The notes: generated by a model not told the origin, from the sequence alone. 64,000 bases of DNA from DATARN01 sp963851105 (GCA_963851105.1 CAWKNP010000010.1:1-64000); one strand, 5' to 3'; shown: positions 44,749 through 52,428, counted from the first letter of the stretch. A program made the numbers and translations.

Positions 44749-47700
44749 GATCTTCGAAGCGTCCTTCTTCGCGTTCCGGGTGCCCGCCCTGCCGCTCTGC
44801 GTGCTGACGGACTGGGCCCAAGGCGTCGAGGCGCCGACGTGCCCGCCCGATCAGCTTCGCTCCGCCCTCGCATCCGACCGCGCCCGGCTGCGGACGCGGC
44901 TGACCGAGATTCTGCACCGGCCCCAGGTGTCCGCGGCGTTGTCGGTGGCGTCGCCCGATCTCCTCGACGCCGCGCGCGACCGTGGCGACGATCCTGGTGT
45001 GGAGGCGGCGCTGGTGCGCTACCTGTCCCGGATGGCGTCGCGCCCCACGCCATTTGGGCTGTTCGCGGCGTGCGGCGTCGGGCAGGTCGCTGACCGGACC
45101 TTCATCTCTGTGCCCAACCCGGTGTCGTGGCGCCGGCACACCCGCCTCGACGGCGACTACCTCGATCGAGTGGTCACCACCCGGGCCTCGGCCCTCCGAC
45201 CACGGATGACGTTTCGGCCCAACGACAGCCTGTACGCCATTGCCGGGCGTCGCCGTTACGTACAAACCCGCCTCGACGGCCTCGAGCGCACCCACCATCT
45301 CGCCGAGGTGCCTGACACCGCCCACCTGACCCGGGCCCTGACGGCGGCCGAGCCGGGCGCAACACCAGCCTTGATCGCAGCGGCCGTCGCTTCGGCCGGC
45401 GTCGATCCGCAGCGGGCGGCGGCATATGTCGATGAGTTGATCGACGCCCAAGTGCTGCGTCCGACCCTGGGTGTGACGATCACGGGCCAGGGCCCGCTCG
45501 ATGCCTTGCTCGCCGGCCTCGGCGATCTCGGCGACACCGGGACCGTGGCGGTGCTCGACGCGGTGCGCGACGAGCTGGCGGCCATCGATGCCCCGGGGGG
45601 CGGTGCCGGCCTCGAGCGTCAGCAGCGTGTTGCTCGCATGTTGGCTGAGCTCGCCGTTCCCGAGGGGCGGGCCCGGCTCGTGCAGGTGGACTGCACCATC
45701 CCGCCGTGCGACGCGACGCTGGCCCGCAACACCGTCGACGACGTCGTCCGGGCGGTCGAGCTGCTGCGCCGCATCGCGCCGGCTCCGGAGCCGACGGATC
45801 TCGATTTCTTCCGCGACGCCTTCACCGAGAGGTATGGCGAACGCGAGGTGCCGCTCCTCGAAGCACTCGACGACGACCTGGGAGCGGGCTACGGCAGCGG
45901 GCGGCGGGGCGGCGATCCGGCTCCACTGTTGCAGGGATTGGCGCGGCCAGTGCGCGATCGCCAGGTGACGATAGGGCGCCGGGAGGACCGGCTGCTCGAA
46001 ATCCTGCATCGATCCTGGGCGACGGGCGCCCGGGAGGTGACCCTGACCCGTGACGACATCACGGCCCTGGCGCGCGACGAGGCCGCCGAACTCCCGGGCG
46101 CCTTGGGAGCGATGGCGACGATCGCACGCACCAATGACGGCCTGCGGGTGGTTGTGTCGCAGGCCGGCGGGCCGAGTGGCGTCACCCTATTGGGGCGCTT
46201 CTGCCATGCCGACCCGGTGCTGGATGCGCACGTTCGCGCCCATCTTCGGGCTGAGGAGGCACTCGACCCCGATGCCATCCACGCCGAGATCGTCCATTTG
46301 CCCTCCGGATTGATGGCGAACGTTCTCGTGCGCCCGGTGCTGCGCGAGTGGGAGCTCGAGTGGCTGGGCCGCTCCGGCGCGCCCATTGGTCGGCGCTTGT
46401 CCGTCGCGGACCTGGTCGTATCGATTCGCAACGGCCGCTTCGTGCTGCGCTCGCAGCGCCTGGAGAGGCGCGTGGTGCCGCGACTCACCAGCGCCCACAA
46501 CTGGAGGCGCCGCTCACCAGCGGTCTACCGGTTCCTGTCGGCGGTGCAGTCGGAGGGCACGTTGGCGGGCGTGAGCTGGACCTGGGCGCCGTTTATCGGG
46601 CTGCCGTTCACGCCGCGCGTGCGGTGGGGTGGCATCGTCCTGGCACTCGCGGCGTGGTCGGTCACCTCGTCGGAGCTGCATGCCCTCGACGAAGGTGACG
46701 CCGTCATGAGGTGGCAGGCCGTGCAGACCTGGCGCGACCGGCGCGGGTTGCCGCGATGGGTGTGCCTGGTGGACGGCGACAACAAGCTGGCGATCGACCT
46801 TGACAATGCGCTGAGCGTCGACGCGTTCGTTCGCACAACCCGGTCGCGCGACCAGGCCCTTCTCAAGGAGCTCTACCCCACCCCCGACGACCTGATCGCC
46901 GAGGGCCAGGACGGAAAGCGCGTTGTCGAGCTCGTCATCCCGCTGGTACGAACGACACAACCATCGAGCACGCGCAGGCCCAGGGGGGCGGCGCCGGTCG
47001 CCAACGTGGGTCGCACCTTCCCGCCCGGCTCCGAGTGGACCTACCTGAAGCTCTATACCGGCACGGCCACCGCCGACTCACTCCTGCGCGAGTCAATCGG
47101 GCCACTGGCCCGACACTTGCTCGGCTCGGGTGCCGCCGATCGATGGTTCTTCATCCGCTTCGCCGATCCGCGGTTCCACGTGCGCGTTCGTTTCCACGGC
47201 GATCCGAAGGCGCTGGCGGAACCAGTCGAGGCGGTCGCCGCCGACGCGCTCGATCGCGGCCTCGCGTATGACGCCCAGCTGGGAACCTACGAGCGCGAGG
47301 TTGAACGCTACGGCGGCCCCGACGGCCTTGATGTCGCCGAGCGCATCTTCCACGCCGATTCCGACGCCGTGATCGACCTGCTCGCCATGTTCGCGCGGGG
47401 CGAGCAGGGGCTCGTCGAGCGTTGGCGTTTGGGGCTGTTCGGCGCCGACGCGCTGTTGCGAGACCTCGGACTCGATCTCAACGCCCGCGCCGAGTTCGCC
47501 CGTCGCCACCACCGTGCCTTCGAGCAGGAATTCGCGGCGGACGCCAGGCTTCGCCAGGCCGTCGCCGCCCGGGTGCGAACTGAACGCGACCCGTGCGACG
47601 CCTTACTGTCGGCCACCAGCCACACGGACCATCCGCTGGCGCCGGGAATCGGCGTGATCGAGCAGCGGTCCCGACGGATCGAGCCGTTGGCTTCCGAACT

Positions 47701-47875
47701 GGCGACGCTGCACGCCGATGGCCGGCTTCATGATGCGTCTGCGGTTCTCGCCGAGTCCTTTGTGCACATGTGGCTCGACCGGCTGCACCGCTCAGAGAAC
47801 CGTTTCCACGAATACGTGACCTACGCCCTCCTCGCCCGGGTGTTGCAGGCACGAACGAAGCGCCCGCCGGTCTGA
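44702..47875 (+). CDS. lanB: Full-length LanB lanthipeptide dehydratase
   Basis: About 1057 residues with both halves of a class I LanB: the glutamylation domain (FFAFRVPALPLCVL, RYLSRMASRPTPFGLFAACG, TRLDGDYLDRVVT) and the C-terminal elimination domain (SEWTYLKLYTGTATADSLLR, DRWFFIRFADPRFHVRVRFH). Dehydrates Ser/Thr using glutamyl-tRNA. The start is unclear: homology begins at FEASFFAFR without a nearby ATG; TTG 44702 (within lanC) or GTG 44780 are possible. Intact over 3 kb. The peptide genes lie head-on beyond its end. Confidence 0.87.
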   Translation: MRIRAGPPCPCSRRPEIFEASFFAFRVPALPLCVLTDWAQGVEAPTCPPDQLRSALASDRARLRTRLTEILHRPQVSAALSVASPDLLDAARDRGDDPGVEAALVRYLSRMASRPTPFGLFAACGVGQVADRTFISVPNPVSWRRHTRLDGDYLDRVVTTRASALRPRMTFRPNDSLYAIAGRRRYVQTRLDGLERTHHLAEVPDTAHLTRALTAAEPGATPALIAAAVASAGVDPQRAAAYVDELIDAQVLRPTLGVTITGQGPLDALLAGLGDLGDTGTVAVLDAVRDELAAIDAPGGGAGLERQQRVARMLAELAVPEGRARLVQVDCTIPPCDATLARNTVDDVVRAVELLRRIAPAPEPTDLDFFRDAFTERYGEREVPLLEALDDDLGAGYGSGRRGGDPAPLLQGLARPVRDRQVTIGRREDRLLEILHRSWATGAREVTLTRDDITALARDEAAELPGALGAMATIARTNDGLRVVVSQAGGPSGVTLLGRFCHADPVLDAHVRAHLRAEEALDPDAIHAEIVHLPSGLMANVLVRPVLREWELEWLGRSGAPIGRRLSVADLVVSIRNGRFVLRSQRLERRVVPRLTSAHNWRRRSPAVYRFLSAVQSEGTLAGVSWTWAPFIGLPFTPRVRWGGIVLALAAWSVTSSELHALDEGDAVMRWQAVQTWRDRRGLPRWVCLVDGDNKLAIDLDNALSVDAFVRTTRSRDQALLKELYPTPDDLIAEGQDGKRVVELVIPLVRTTQPSSTRRPRGAAPVANVGRTFPPGSEWTYLKLYTGTATADSLLRESIGPLARHLLGSGAADRWFFIRFADPRFHVRVRFHGDPKALAEPVEAVAADALDRGLAYDAQLGTYEREVERYGGPDGLDVAERIFHADSDAVIDLLAMFARGEQGLVERWRLGLFGADALLRDLGLDLNARAEFARRHHRAFEQEFAADARLRQAVAARVRTERDPCDALLSATSHTDHPLAPGIGVIEQRSRRIEPLASELATLHADGRLHDASAVLAESFVHMWLDRLHRSENRFHEYVTYALLARVLQARTKRPPV

Positions 47876-47911
47876 GACCGAGGCGACGTCGGCGACGCCG
47901 TGGCGCGGCGG

Positions 47912-48067
47912 TTACATGCGTTTGCCGGTCGGCAACCCGCTCTGCGGGTCCCGGCCCCCGCGGACGTCGTCGTCGCGAGCAACGTCGAGATCCTCGACGG
48001 ACTCGTTGCCTGGCTGGGCCCTATCGCCCGGATCGGCGTTGGCGCTCGGGTCGTTGGCATCGGTCAT
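47912..48067 (-). CDS. RiPP precursor-like peptide 1 (no Cys in core)
   Basis: 51 residues from ATG 48067 with a strong GGGGAGG site. The leader contains EDLDVARDDDVRGG, matching the [D/E]L[D/E] block and Gly-Gly end of the other four peptides. The predicted core RDPQSGLPTGKRM has one Ser and one Thr but no Cys, so it cannot form a thioether ring by itself. It may be only dehydrated, serve another role, or be degenerate. Operator C lies 76 bp upstream, so it may have its own transcript. Confidence 0.62.
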   Translation of the reverse strand: MTDANDPSANADPGDRAQPGNESVEDLDVARDDDVRGGRDPQSGLPTGKRM

Positions 48068-48142
48068 ATTGGTTGCCTCCCCTGGACGTTTCCAACTCTT
48101 GCGTGGCATCGGCGGGCGCCGTGGGCGCCCTTAGGGCGGTGC

Positions 48143-48160
48143 ATCGGGCAATCGCCCGAT
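48143..48160. promoter_or_regulatory. Candidate operator C of the RiPP locus
   Basis: ATCGGG-CAATCG-CCCGAT, extended on both sides by GC to a nearly perfect hairpin. It is 76 bp upstream of precursor 1 and 57 bp downstream of precursor 2, both on the minus strand. It could be a terminator for precursor 2, but identity with A and B favours an operator. Confidence 0.58.
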
Positions 48161-48216
48161 GCACCCATTTCGGCCTCTCGTGCTCGCGGCATTCACCCCG
48201 CGGAGCGCGAGCGCAT

Positions 48217-48375
48217 TTAGCCGCCGACCGATGGACTGCTAAAACGACCACAGGGGTGCAGGCCGCCCCGGACCCGATCGGCGTCTTCGACCACCTCCAG
48301 GTCCTTGATCAGATCGGCGTCGACCTCGGGACGTTGATCCTCACGGTCTTCACTCCCTCCTGCCGGCTCGGTCAT
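48217..48375 (-). CDS. RiPP precursor-like peptide 2
   Basis: 52 residues from ATG 48375 with AAAGGA upstream. Too short for routine gene callers. The leader RPEVDADLIKDLEVVEDAD is nearly identical to that of precursor 3 and ends VRGG. The predicted core LHPCGRFSSPSVGG has one Cys preceding three Ser, so any thioether would run from an N-terminal Cys to a later dehydrated Ser, the reverse of the nisin arrangement. Confidence 0.7.
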   Translation of the reverse strand: MTEPAGGSEDREDQRPEVDADLIKDLEVVEDADRVRGGLHPCGRFSSPSVGG

Positions 48376-48483
48376 TTGCGTCCTTTCGTCGGCGCATCAT
48401 GGGCGGATCTTGTCGACAGCGACGACCGCCAGCTACTCCTGGCGCACCCCGGGGGTCAACCAGCCAGTACTGCGGCTCGGGTC

Positions 48484-48627
48484 CTACGACATCGTAGTGT
48501 GGGAGCAAGCGTGGCCACCTACGATCCGCTCGGCGTCTTCGACCACGTCGAGGTCCTTGATCAGCTCTGCATCGACCTCGGGACTCTCGCTCTCATTGTC
48601 GGGATTCGATCCTTCGGGCTCCGTCAT
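48484..48627 (-). CDS. RiPP precursor-like peptide 3
   Basis: 47 residues from ATG 48627, with GAGAGGAG seven bases upstream; the start lies inside the end of the LLM gene (35-bp overlap). Leader SPEVDAELIKDLDVVEDAE, ending IVGG. The predicted core HACSHTTMS is only nine residues, with one Cys followed by Ser and Thr residues. The same frame is open further upstream, but the ribosome site and leader conservation fix this start. Confidence 0.72.
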   Translation of the reverse strand: MTEPEGSNPDNESESPEVDAELIKDLDVVEDAERIVGGHACSHTTMS

Positions 48628-49594
48628 CGTGTCTCCTCTCGGGGGGTGTCGTTGGGAGGATCTGGTCGAAAAGGCCAGAGTCCAGAGCTGGCGGCAACGC
48701 GGCCGCGAGGCGCTGCAACTGCGTAACGGGAATCTCACCGGCATAACGCCCGAGCGGGTTGACGCACACGTGATCGGCTCCGGCATCGAGATGGGCCTGG
48801 ACCCGCGCCGCGGCCTCGTCCACACCGCCGAACGCCACCAATCCCTCGATAAGGCGCTCACTCCCGCCACCGTCGAGATCCCGTCGCTCGAACCCCGACC
48901 GGAGCCAGTTGCTGCGGTAGTTCGTGGCCCGTAGATAGATCCCAATGTGTTCCTGGGCCAGCGCTCGCGCTTGATCTCGTGATTGGTCAAGGACGATTGC
49001 CTGGTGGACCGCCAGCACGGGGTCGGGTCCAAGCGCCGCCCTGGCCGCCCGTGTGTAGTCGGGAGGCACCAGATACGGGATCGTCCCACGAGAGCGGCGC
49101 CGGGCCAGGTCGACCATTCGGGGCCCGAGTGCGGCGATCATCCGGGGTACCGGCGGATCCGGTCGGGGCCCTCGCCACGTCGCCTCATCCATTGCGTCGA
49201 GGTAGGCGGAAAGCTCCGGGACCGGTCGTTCATACGAGGGTCCCCGCCACGATCCGGCGCCGGCGTGGCTCACGCCAATCCCCAGCACGAACCGACCGGG
49301 GAACGCCTCGCCCAACGTTCGGGCGGCACTGGCCATCTGCTCCGGCTCGTGGCGCCAGATGCTGGCGATGCTCGTCCCGACGGCCAAGCGCCGCGTGGCG
49401 CCGAGCAGGATGGCGGCTGCGACGAACGGGTCTCTCCCTCCTTCGTGCAGCCACGCGGCCTGGTAGCCCGCCGCCTCCAACTCGGCCGCGGCCGCCTTCG
49501 CTTCGGTCGCGGGCGCGAAGCACAGTCCCGCATCCCAGACGCCCAGACGACCGATGACAGTGGCAAGCGCCAGCTCGCGTGGTGACCTGATCAT
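48593..49594 (-). CDS. F420-type LLM-class flavin-dependent oxidoreductase, candidate dehydroamino-acid reductase
   Basis: 333 residues of the luciferase-like family: IGRLGVWDAGLCFAPATEAK, LEAAGYQAAWLHEGGRDPFV, LAVGTSIASIWRHEPEQM, FVLGIGVSHAGAGSWRGPSY, HVCVNPLGRY. The pattern fits F420-dependent members. In class V lexapeptide biosynthesis LxmJ, an F420-dependent LLM enzyme (LanJC), reduces dehydroalanine to D-Ala; the location between precursor genes suggests the same here. ATG 49594 overlaps the stop of precursor 4 (ATGA), and the 3' end overlaps precursor 3, so it is within the peptide operon. Confidence 0.75.
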   Translation of the reverse strand: MIRSPRELALATVIGRLGVWDAGLCFAPATEAKAAAAELEAAGYQAAWLHEGGRDPFVAAAILLGATRRLAVGTSIASIWRHEPEQMASAARTLGEAFPGRFVLGIGVSHAGAGSWRGPSYERPVPELSAYLDAMDEATWRGPRPDPPVPRMIAALGPRMVDLARRRSRGTIPYLVPPDYTRAARAALGPDPVLAVHQAIVLDQSRDQARALAQEHIGIYLRATNYRSNWLRSGFERRDLDGGGSERLIEGLVAFGGVDEAAARVQAHLDAGADHVCVNPLGRYAGEIPVTQLQRLAAALPPALDSGLFDQILPTTPPERRHDDGARRIESRQ

Positions 49595-49743
49595 TCGGGA
49601 TCCGAGGGATTACAAATGAGCTTGGTCGTCTTACACCCACCCCGGATGACGTCGACATCGTCGTCGGGCGCGTCGAGGTCCTGGATCACTTCGGCGCCGA
49701 CCTCGGGAGCGTTATCGTCTCGCCGCTCTCGCTGGGGGGTCAT
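49591..49743 (-). CDS. RiPP precursor-like peptide 4
   Basis: 50 residues from ATG 49743 (TAGGAC upstream). Leader APEVGAEVIQDLDAPDDDVD ends IRGG. The predicted core CKTTKLICNPSDPE resembles that of precursor 5: Cys1, Thr4 and Cys8 are shared, so a Thr4-Cys8 methyllanthionine in the usual direction is possible. The stop overlaps the LLM start by four bases. Confidence 0.8.
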   Translation of the reverse strand: MTPQRERRDDNAPEVGAEVIQDLDAPDDDVDVIRGGCKTTKLICNPSDPE

Positions 49744-49754
49744 GGATCTGCGTC

Positions 49755-49904
49755 CTAGACCGTCTCGGTAGGACTGCAGATAAGCCTGGTCCCCTTGCAG
49801 CCACCCCGGATGACGTCGATGTCGTCGTCGTGCGTGTCGAGGTCCTGAATCACGTCGGCAGCAACCTCGGGAGCGTCGTCGTCGTTGTGCGGCTCGGTGG
49901 TCAT
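49755..49904 (-). CDS. RiPP precursor-like peptide 5
   Basis: 49 residues from ATG 49904; an in-frame ATG at 49940 would add 12 residues but overlaps operator D, and the shorter form begins like its paralogues (MT). Leader APEVAADVIQDLDTHDDDID ends IRGG. Predicted core CKGTRLICSPTETV; compare CKTTKLICNPSDPE in precursor 4, only 11 bp downstream. First gene of the operon precursor 5 - precursor 4 - LLM - precursor 3. Confidence 0.8.
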   Translation of the reverse strand: MTTEPHNDDDAPEVAADVIQDLDTHDDDIDVIRGGCKGTRLICSPTETV

Positions 49905-49938
49905 GCGAGGAGTATCGCGCTGGCCCAGCTCCGGCGAC

Positions 49939-49956
49939 ATCGGGTACGCGCCCTAT
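49939..49956. promoter_or_regulatory. Candidate operator D of the RiPP locus (one mismatch)
   Basis: ATCGGG-TACGCG-CCCTAT, the same half-sites and 6-bp spacing as copies A-C except one base. It stands 35 bp upstream of precursor 5, like A (34 bp) and B (40 bp) before their genes. Confidence 0.5.
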
Positions 49957-49981
49957 TTTCGGCGTTCCCGTCCGAAACGAC

Positions 49982-50250
49982 GACCACCCCCCGGACAAGG
50001 TGACTGGGGCCCTGGTCACTAGCCCCGCTCCCGACACCCCTTTACTGACCACCCTCCGGACAAGGTTACTGGGGCCTTCGCTCGCCCCGCTCCGCGCACC
50101 CCTTTACCGACCACCCTCCGGACAAGGTCGCCGGGGGCCTGGTCGCTAACGCCGCTCCTGACACGGTTTACTGTCCACCCCCCCGGGCGAGTCGCCGGGG
50201 CCCTGGTCACAAGCCCCGCTCCTGACACAGTTTACTGTCCACCCCCCCGG
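49982..50250. repeat. GC-rich tandem repeat, period 62-65 bp, about 4.3 copies
   Basis: Units begin (GACCACC or GTCCACC) at 49982, 50047, 50109, 50173 and 50237, giving periods of 65, 62, 64 and 64. Each unit contains CGGACAAGG- or GGGCGAGT-like sequence, then CCTGGTC, GCCCCGCTC and TTTACT. The lengths are not multiples of three and no frame is conserved, so it is not protein-coding. It sits between the precursor operon and the collagen-like gene. Confidence 0.8.
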
Positions 50251-50443
50251 CCGGCCGGGCCTGGAAGACCCGAGCCGGACGCCGATCGAGCATTGTCACT
50301 TTGCTCGCCTCATCGCTGTCAGTTTCTCTGTGCAGCACATATCGCAAGCCGTTCGTGATACGATTTGCCCCTGCTTTTCCGGGTGCAGGGGCTGCCCGGC
50401 TTATCCGGTGCAGGGGGCTGCCCGGCCAGAGGGGTGAAGGCAC
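50251..50443. other. Upstream region of the collagen-like gene, with a degenerate TGTCA repeat pair
   Basis: At 50291-50335, CATTGTCACTTTGC and, 23 bp on, GCTGTCAGTTTCTCTG resemble the pairs at 16932 and 17834. At 50378-50424 a ~23-bp motif (GGTGCAGGGG-CTGCCCGGC) is repeated twice. No gene supported. Confidence 0.45.
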
Positions 50444-51442
50444 ATGGACACAGAGGGTGTTGGTTTCGCGCCCGCGATGGCGCCGCATTCGACCGATGGG
50501 CCGGGCCGTGGTCGGCGCAGCCGAAAGGTCGGGTTGGCCGCTGCGGTGGCGCTGCTCATTGTCGGAGGAGGCGTGGCGTACGCCTCGATCCCGGACTCGG
50601 GCACGGGCCTTATCCACGGCTGTTACAACACCACGACCGGGGCGCTGCGGGTGATCGATGGGGCCACCCAGGTCTGTGCCGCCAGCACGGAGACTGCCCT
50701 CGATTGGAATCAGCAGGGCCTCAAGTGGAAGGGAACGTGGAGCAACGCCACCAGCTACGCGGTGAACGATGCCGTCTCGCTGGCCGGGACTTCGTACATC
50801 GCCGTCAGTGCCAACCTCCACAGCACACCTCCGTCGGCGTCGTGGGCGGTCCTGGCCCAGCGGGGTTCGCCCGGCCTGACCTGGAAGGGCGCGTGGTCCT
50901 CGGCCACGACGTACCCAATAGGCGGCGCGGTCGCCCTCAACGGTTCGTCGTACATCGCAGTGGCGGTCAATACCAACAGCGCGCCGCCGAGCGCATCGTG
51001 GAACCTCCTCGCGGCTCAAGGTGTTGTGGGACCGGTGGGACCGCAGGGTGTCGTGGGACCGACAGGACCGCAGGGTGTAGTGGGACCGGCAGGACCGCAA
51101 GGTGGGGTGGGGCCCGGCGGGGCGCAAGGGTCAACGGGGCCCGCGGGACCCCCTGGTCCATTTCCGATCCTGCGGGGAATTGTCAACAGCGATGGATCCA
51201 ACTTCGACCATGCCGGGGGCACGGTGACATCGGTGCGGAACAGCGTCGGCAACTACACATTGAACTGGCCGGTCGGCACGTTCGGTTGCCACGTCCCCTC
51301 ACCGTTCGTGCAGGCGTACAACGCCGCTTCGCCCGCCAAGGTCAAGTACATCCTGGGCAACTGCGATGGCTCGGGGACGTTGACGGTCGATTTGAACGGG
51401 GTCGATGGGCTGTGGTTTTTCCAACTGGTGTCAAACGGCTGA
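50444..51442 (+). CDS. Secreted/surface protein with carbohydrate-binding-like modules and collagen-like repeats
   Basis: 332 residues. One N-terminal membrane/signal segment (VGLAAAVALLIVGGGVAYA) is followed by two ~50-residue repeats (GLKWKGTWSNATSYAVNDAV, GLTWKGAWSSATTYPIGGAV) of the ChiC/type 5-12 carbohydrate-binding pattern. Then a collagen-like stretch of GPxGPQ triplets (~225-265) and a C-terminal domain with two Cys (FGCHVPSPFVQAYN, ILGNCDGSG). Probably extracellular and possibly a trimeric fibre. Actinobacterial collagen-like proteins are known but uncommon. Start ATG 50444. Confidence 0.78.
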   Translation: MDTEGVGFAPAMAPHSTDGPGRGRRSRKVGLAAAVALLIVGGGVAYASIPDSGTGLIHGCYNTTTGALRVIDGATQVCAASTETALDWNQQGLKWKGTWSNATSYAVNDAVSLAGTSYIAVSANLHSTPPSASWAVLAQRGSPGLTWKGAWSSATTYPIGGAVALNGSSYIAVAVNTNSAPPSASWNLLAAQGVVGPVGPQGVVGPTGPQGVVGPAGPQGGVGPGGAQGSTGPAGPPGPFPILRGIVNSDGSNFDHAGGTVTSVRNSVGNYTLNWPVGTFGCHVPSPFVQAYNAASPAKVKYILGNCDGSGTLTVDLNGVDGLWFFQLVSNG

Positions 51443-51624
51443 GTCGCACCCGGGGCCCACGACTGCTGGCCCACGACTGTTGGACCGATAAACGTCATCC
51501 GACGCATCGATGTTCTACCCTTCGGTAGCCGTCCGCTGCTGAGCTTTTTCTACCTCAGCAACTTCACCGTGGTTTCGAGGCGCACGCCGTCGCTCCCGTC
51601 CAGGGCTGACACCTTCGTCGGCCG

Positions 51625-51936
51625 TCATCGAATTAGGTTCGCCGAACTGGGGTTTGCGATAACCGCCTGGAGCGCGGCGACATGACCCTCGAACGCTGCT
51701 CGACCGGTCTCTGTCAGACAGACTTGAACTCGACGCCTTCGATTCGAGACGCGTCGTTCGATGGTGAGGTACCCGGCTTCTTCCAGGGTGGCAAATTGCT
51801 TGGACAGGGCGGAATCGGACAGGACGAGATGATCGCGGACGAATGCGAAGTCCATCCAATCGGCTGAGGCGAGAAGCGCGACGATCGAGAGCCGGGTGCT
51901 CGGATGGATGATCTCGTCGAACTTGGCGTCAGGCAT
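51625..51936 (-). CDS. Winged-helix transcriptional regulator (MarR/HTH_34 type)
   Basis: 103 residues: HPSTRLSIVALLASADWMDF, VLSDSALSKQFATLEEAGYL, and the wing VSNRRRRVQVCLTETGRAAF. Small single-domain winged-helix proteins of this type often repress a co-transcribed membrane protein gene. Its ATG overlaps the stop of that gene by one base (TAATG). The shared promoter carries the operator-like repeat at 52429-52473. Confidence 0.82.
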   Translation of the reverse strand: MPDAKFDEIIHPSTRLSIVALLASADWMDFAFVRDHLVLSDSALSKQFATLEEAGYLTIERRVSNRRRRVQVCLTETGRAAFEGHVAALQAVIANPSSANLIR

Positions 51937-52418
51937 TAGACGTCGACGGTCTGCACAGCCGAGCGTCGACGGATGGCTGCCATCAGGTTCGGTCCGCCGA
52001 GCAGGACCATTACGGCCACGAAAAGGCTGGCAACGGTTGCGACATGAGCCGCCCCATCCGCCTGGGCGGCAAAAGCGAGCCCAACGGTGACTGCCGCCAT
52101 GAGCACCAAGAAGGCGAGAATCAGTATCGAGACATATCGGCTAACGACTTCGGCCCGGATGCTTAGATGTCGCGTGGGGCGCCGCCCCGAGATGTAGCGC
52201 GGGGCTATCGCGGCGTGAATAGCACCGAACGCAAGCGTCGAAACCACCGTGGCCCACGCCACGTTCAGGTCGGCGATCACGCCAAGAGCCACCCATCCAA
52301 TCGCGACGCTCCACCAGTACAGCGGCGGTACGTCGATCTCGGCGAGAACCTGGTGTTGCCGATGTGTGATAGAGCCGAGTGCGAGGCGGGCCTCGGATTC
52401 GCTGATTTGGTTCTCCAT
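51936..52418 (-). CDS. Four-helix membrane protein, unknown function
   Basis: 160 residues with four hydrophobic segments (YWWSVAIGWVALGVIAD, AWATVVSTLAFGAIHAAIA, ILILAFLVLMAAVTVGLAF, VASLFVAVMVLLGGPNLMA). First gene of a two-gene operon with the regulator; Shine-Dalgarno GGAGAG. No transporter motif recognised. Confidence 0.75.
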   Translation of the reverse strand: MENQISESEARLALGSITHRQHQVLAEIDVPPLYWWSVAIGWVALGVIADLNVAWATVVSTLAFGAIHAAIAPRYISGRRPTRHLSIRAEVVSRYVSILILAFLVLMAAVTVGLAFAAQADGAAHVATVASLFVAVMVLLGGPNLMAAIRRRSAVQTVDV

Positions 52419-52428
52419 GAGCTCTCCA

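Noticed and set aside
44567..46009. Minus-strand ORF of 480 codons inside lanB
   Set aside because: Antisense shadow of lanB with no recognisable domains.
48143..48160. Rho-independent terminator of precursor 2
   Set aside because: The hairpin has no clear T-run and the same half-sites and spacing occur at sites that follow no gene end.
49982..50250. CRISPR array
   Set aside because: Units are 62-65 bp without alternating unique spacers; the whole unit repeats. No cas genes in the window.
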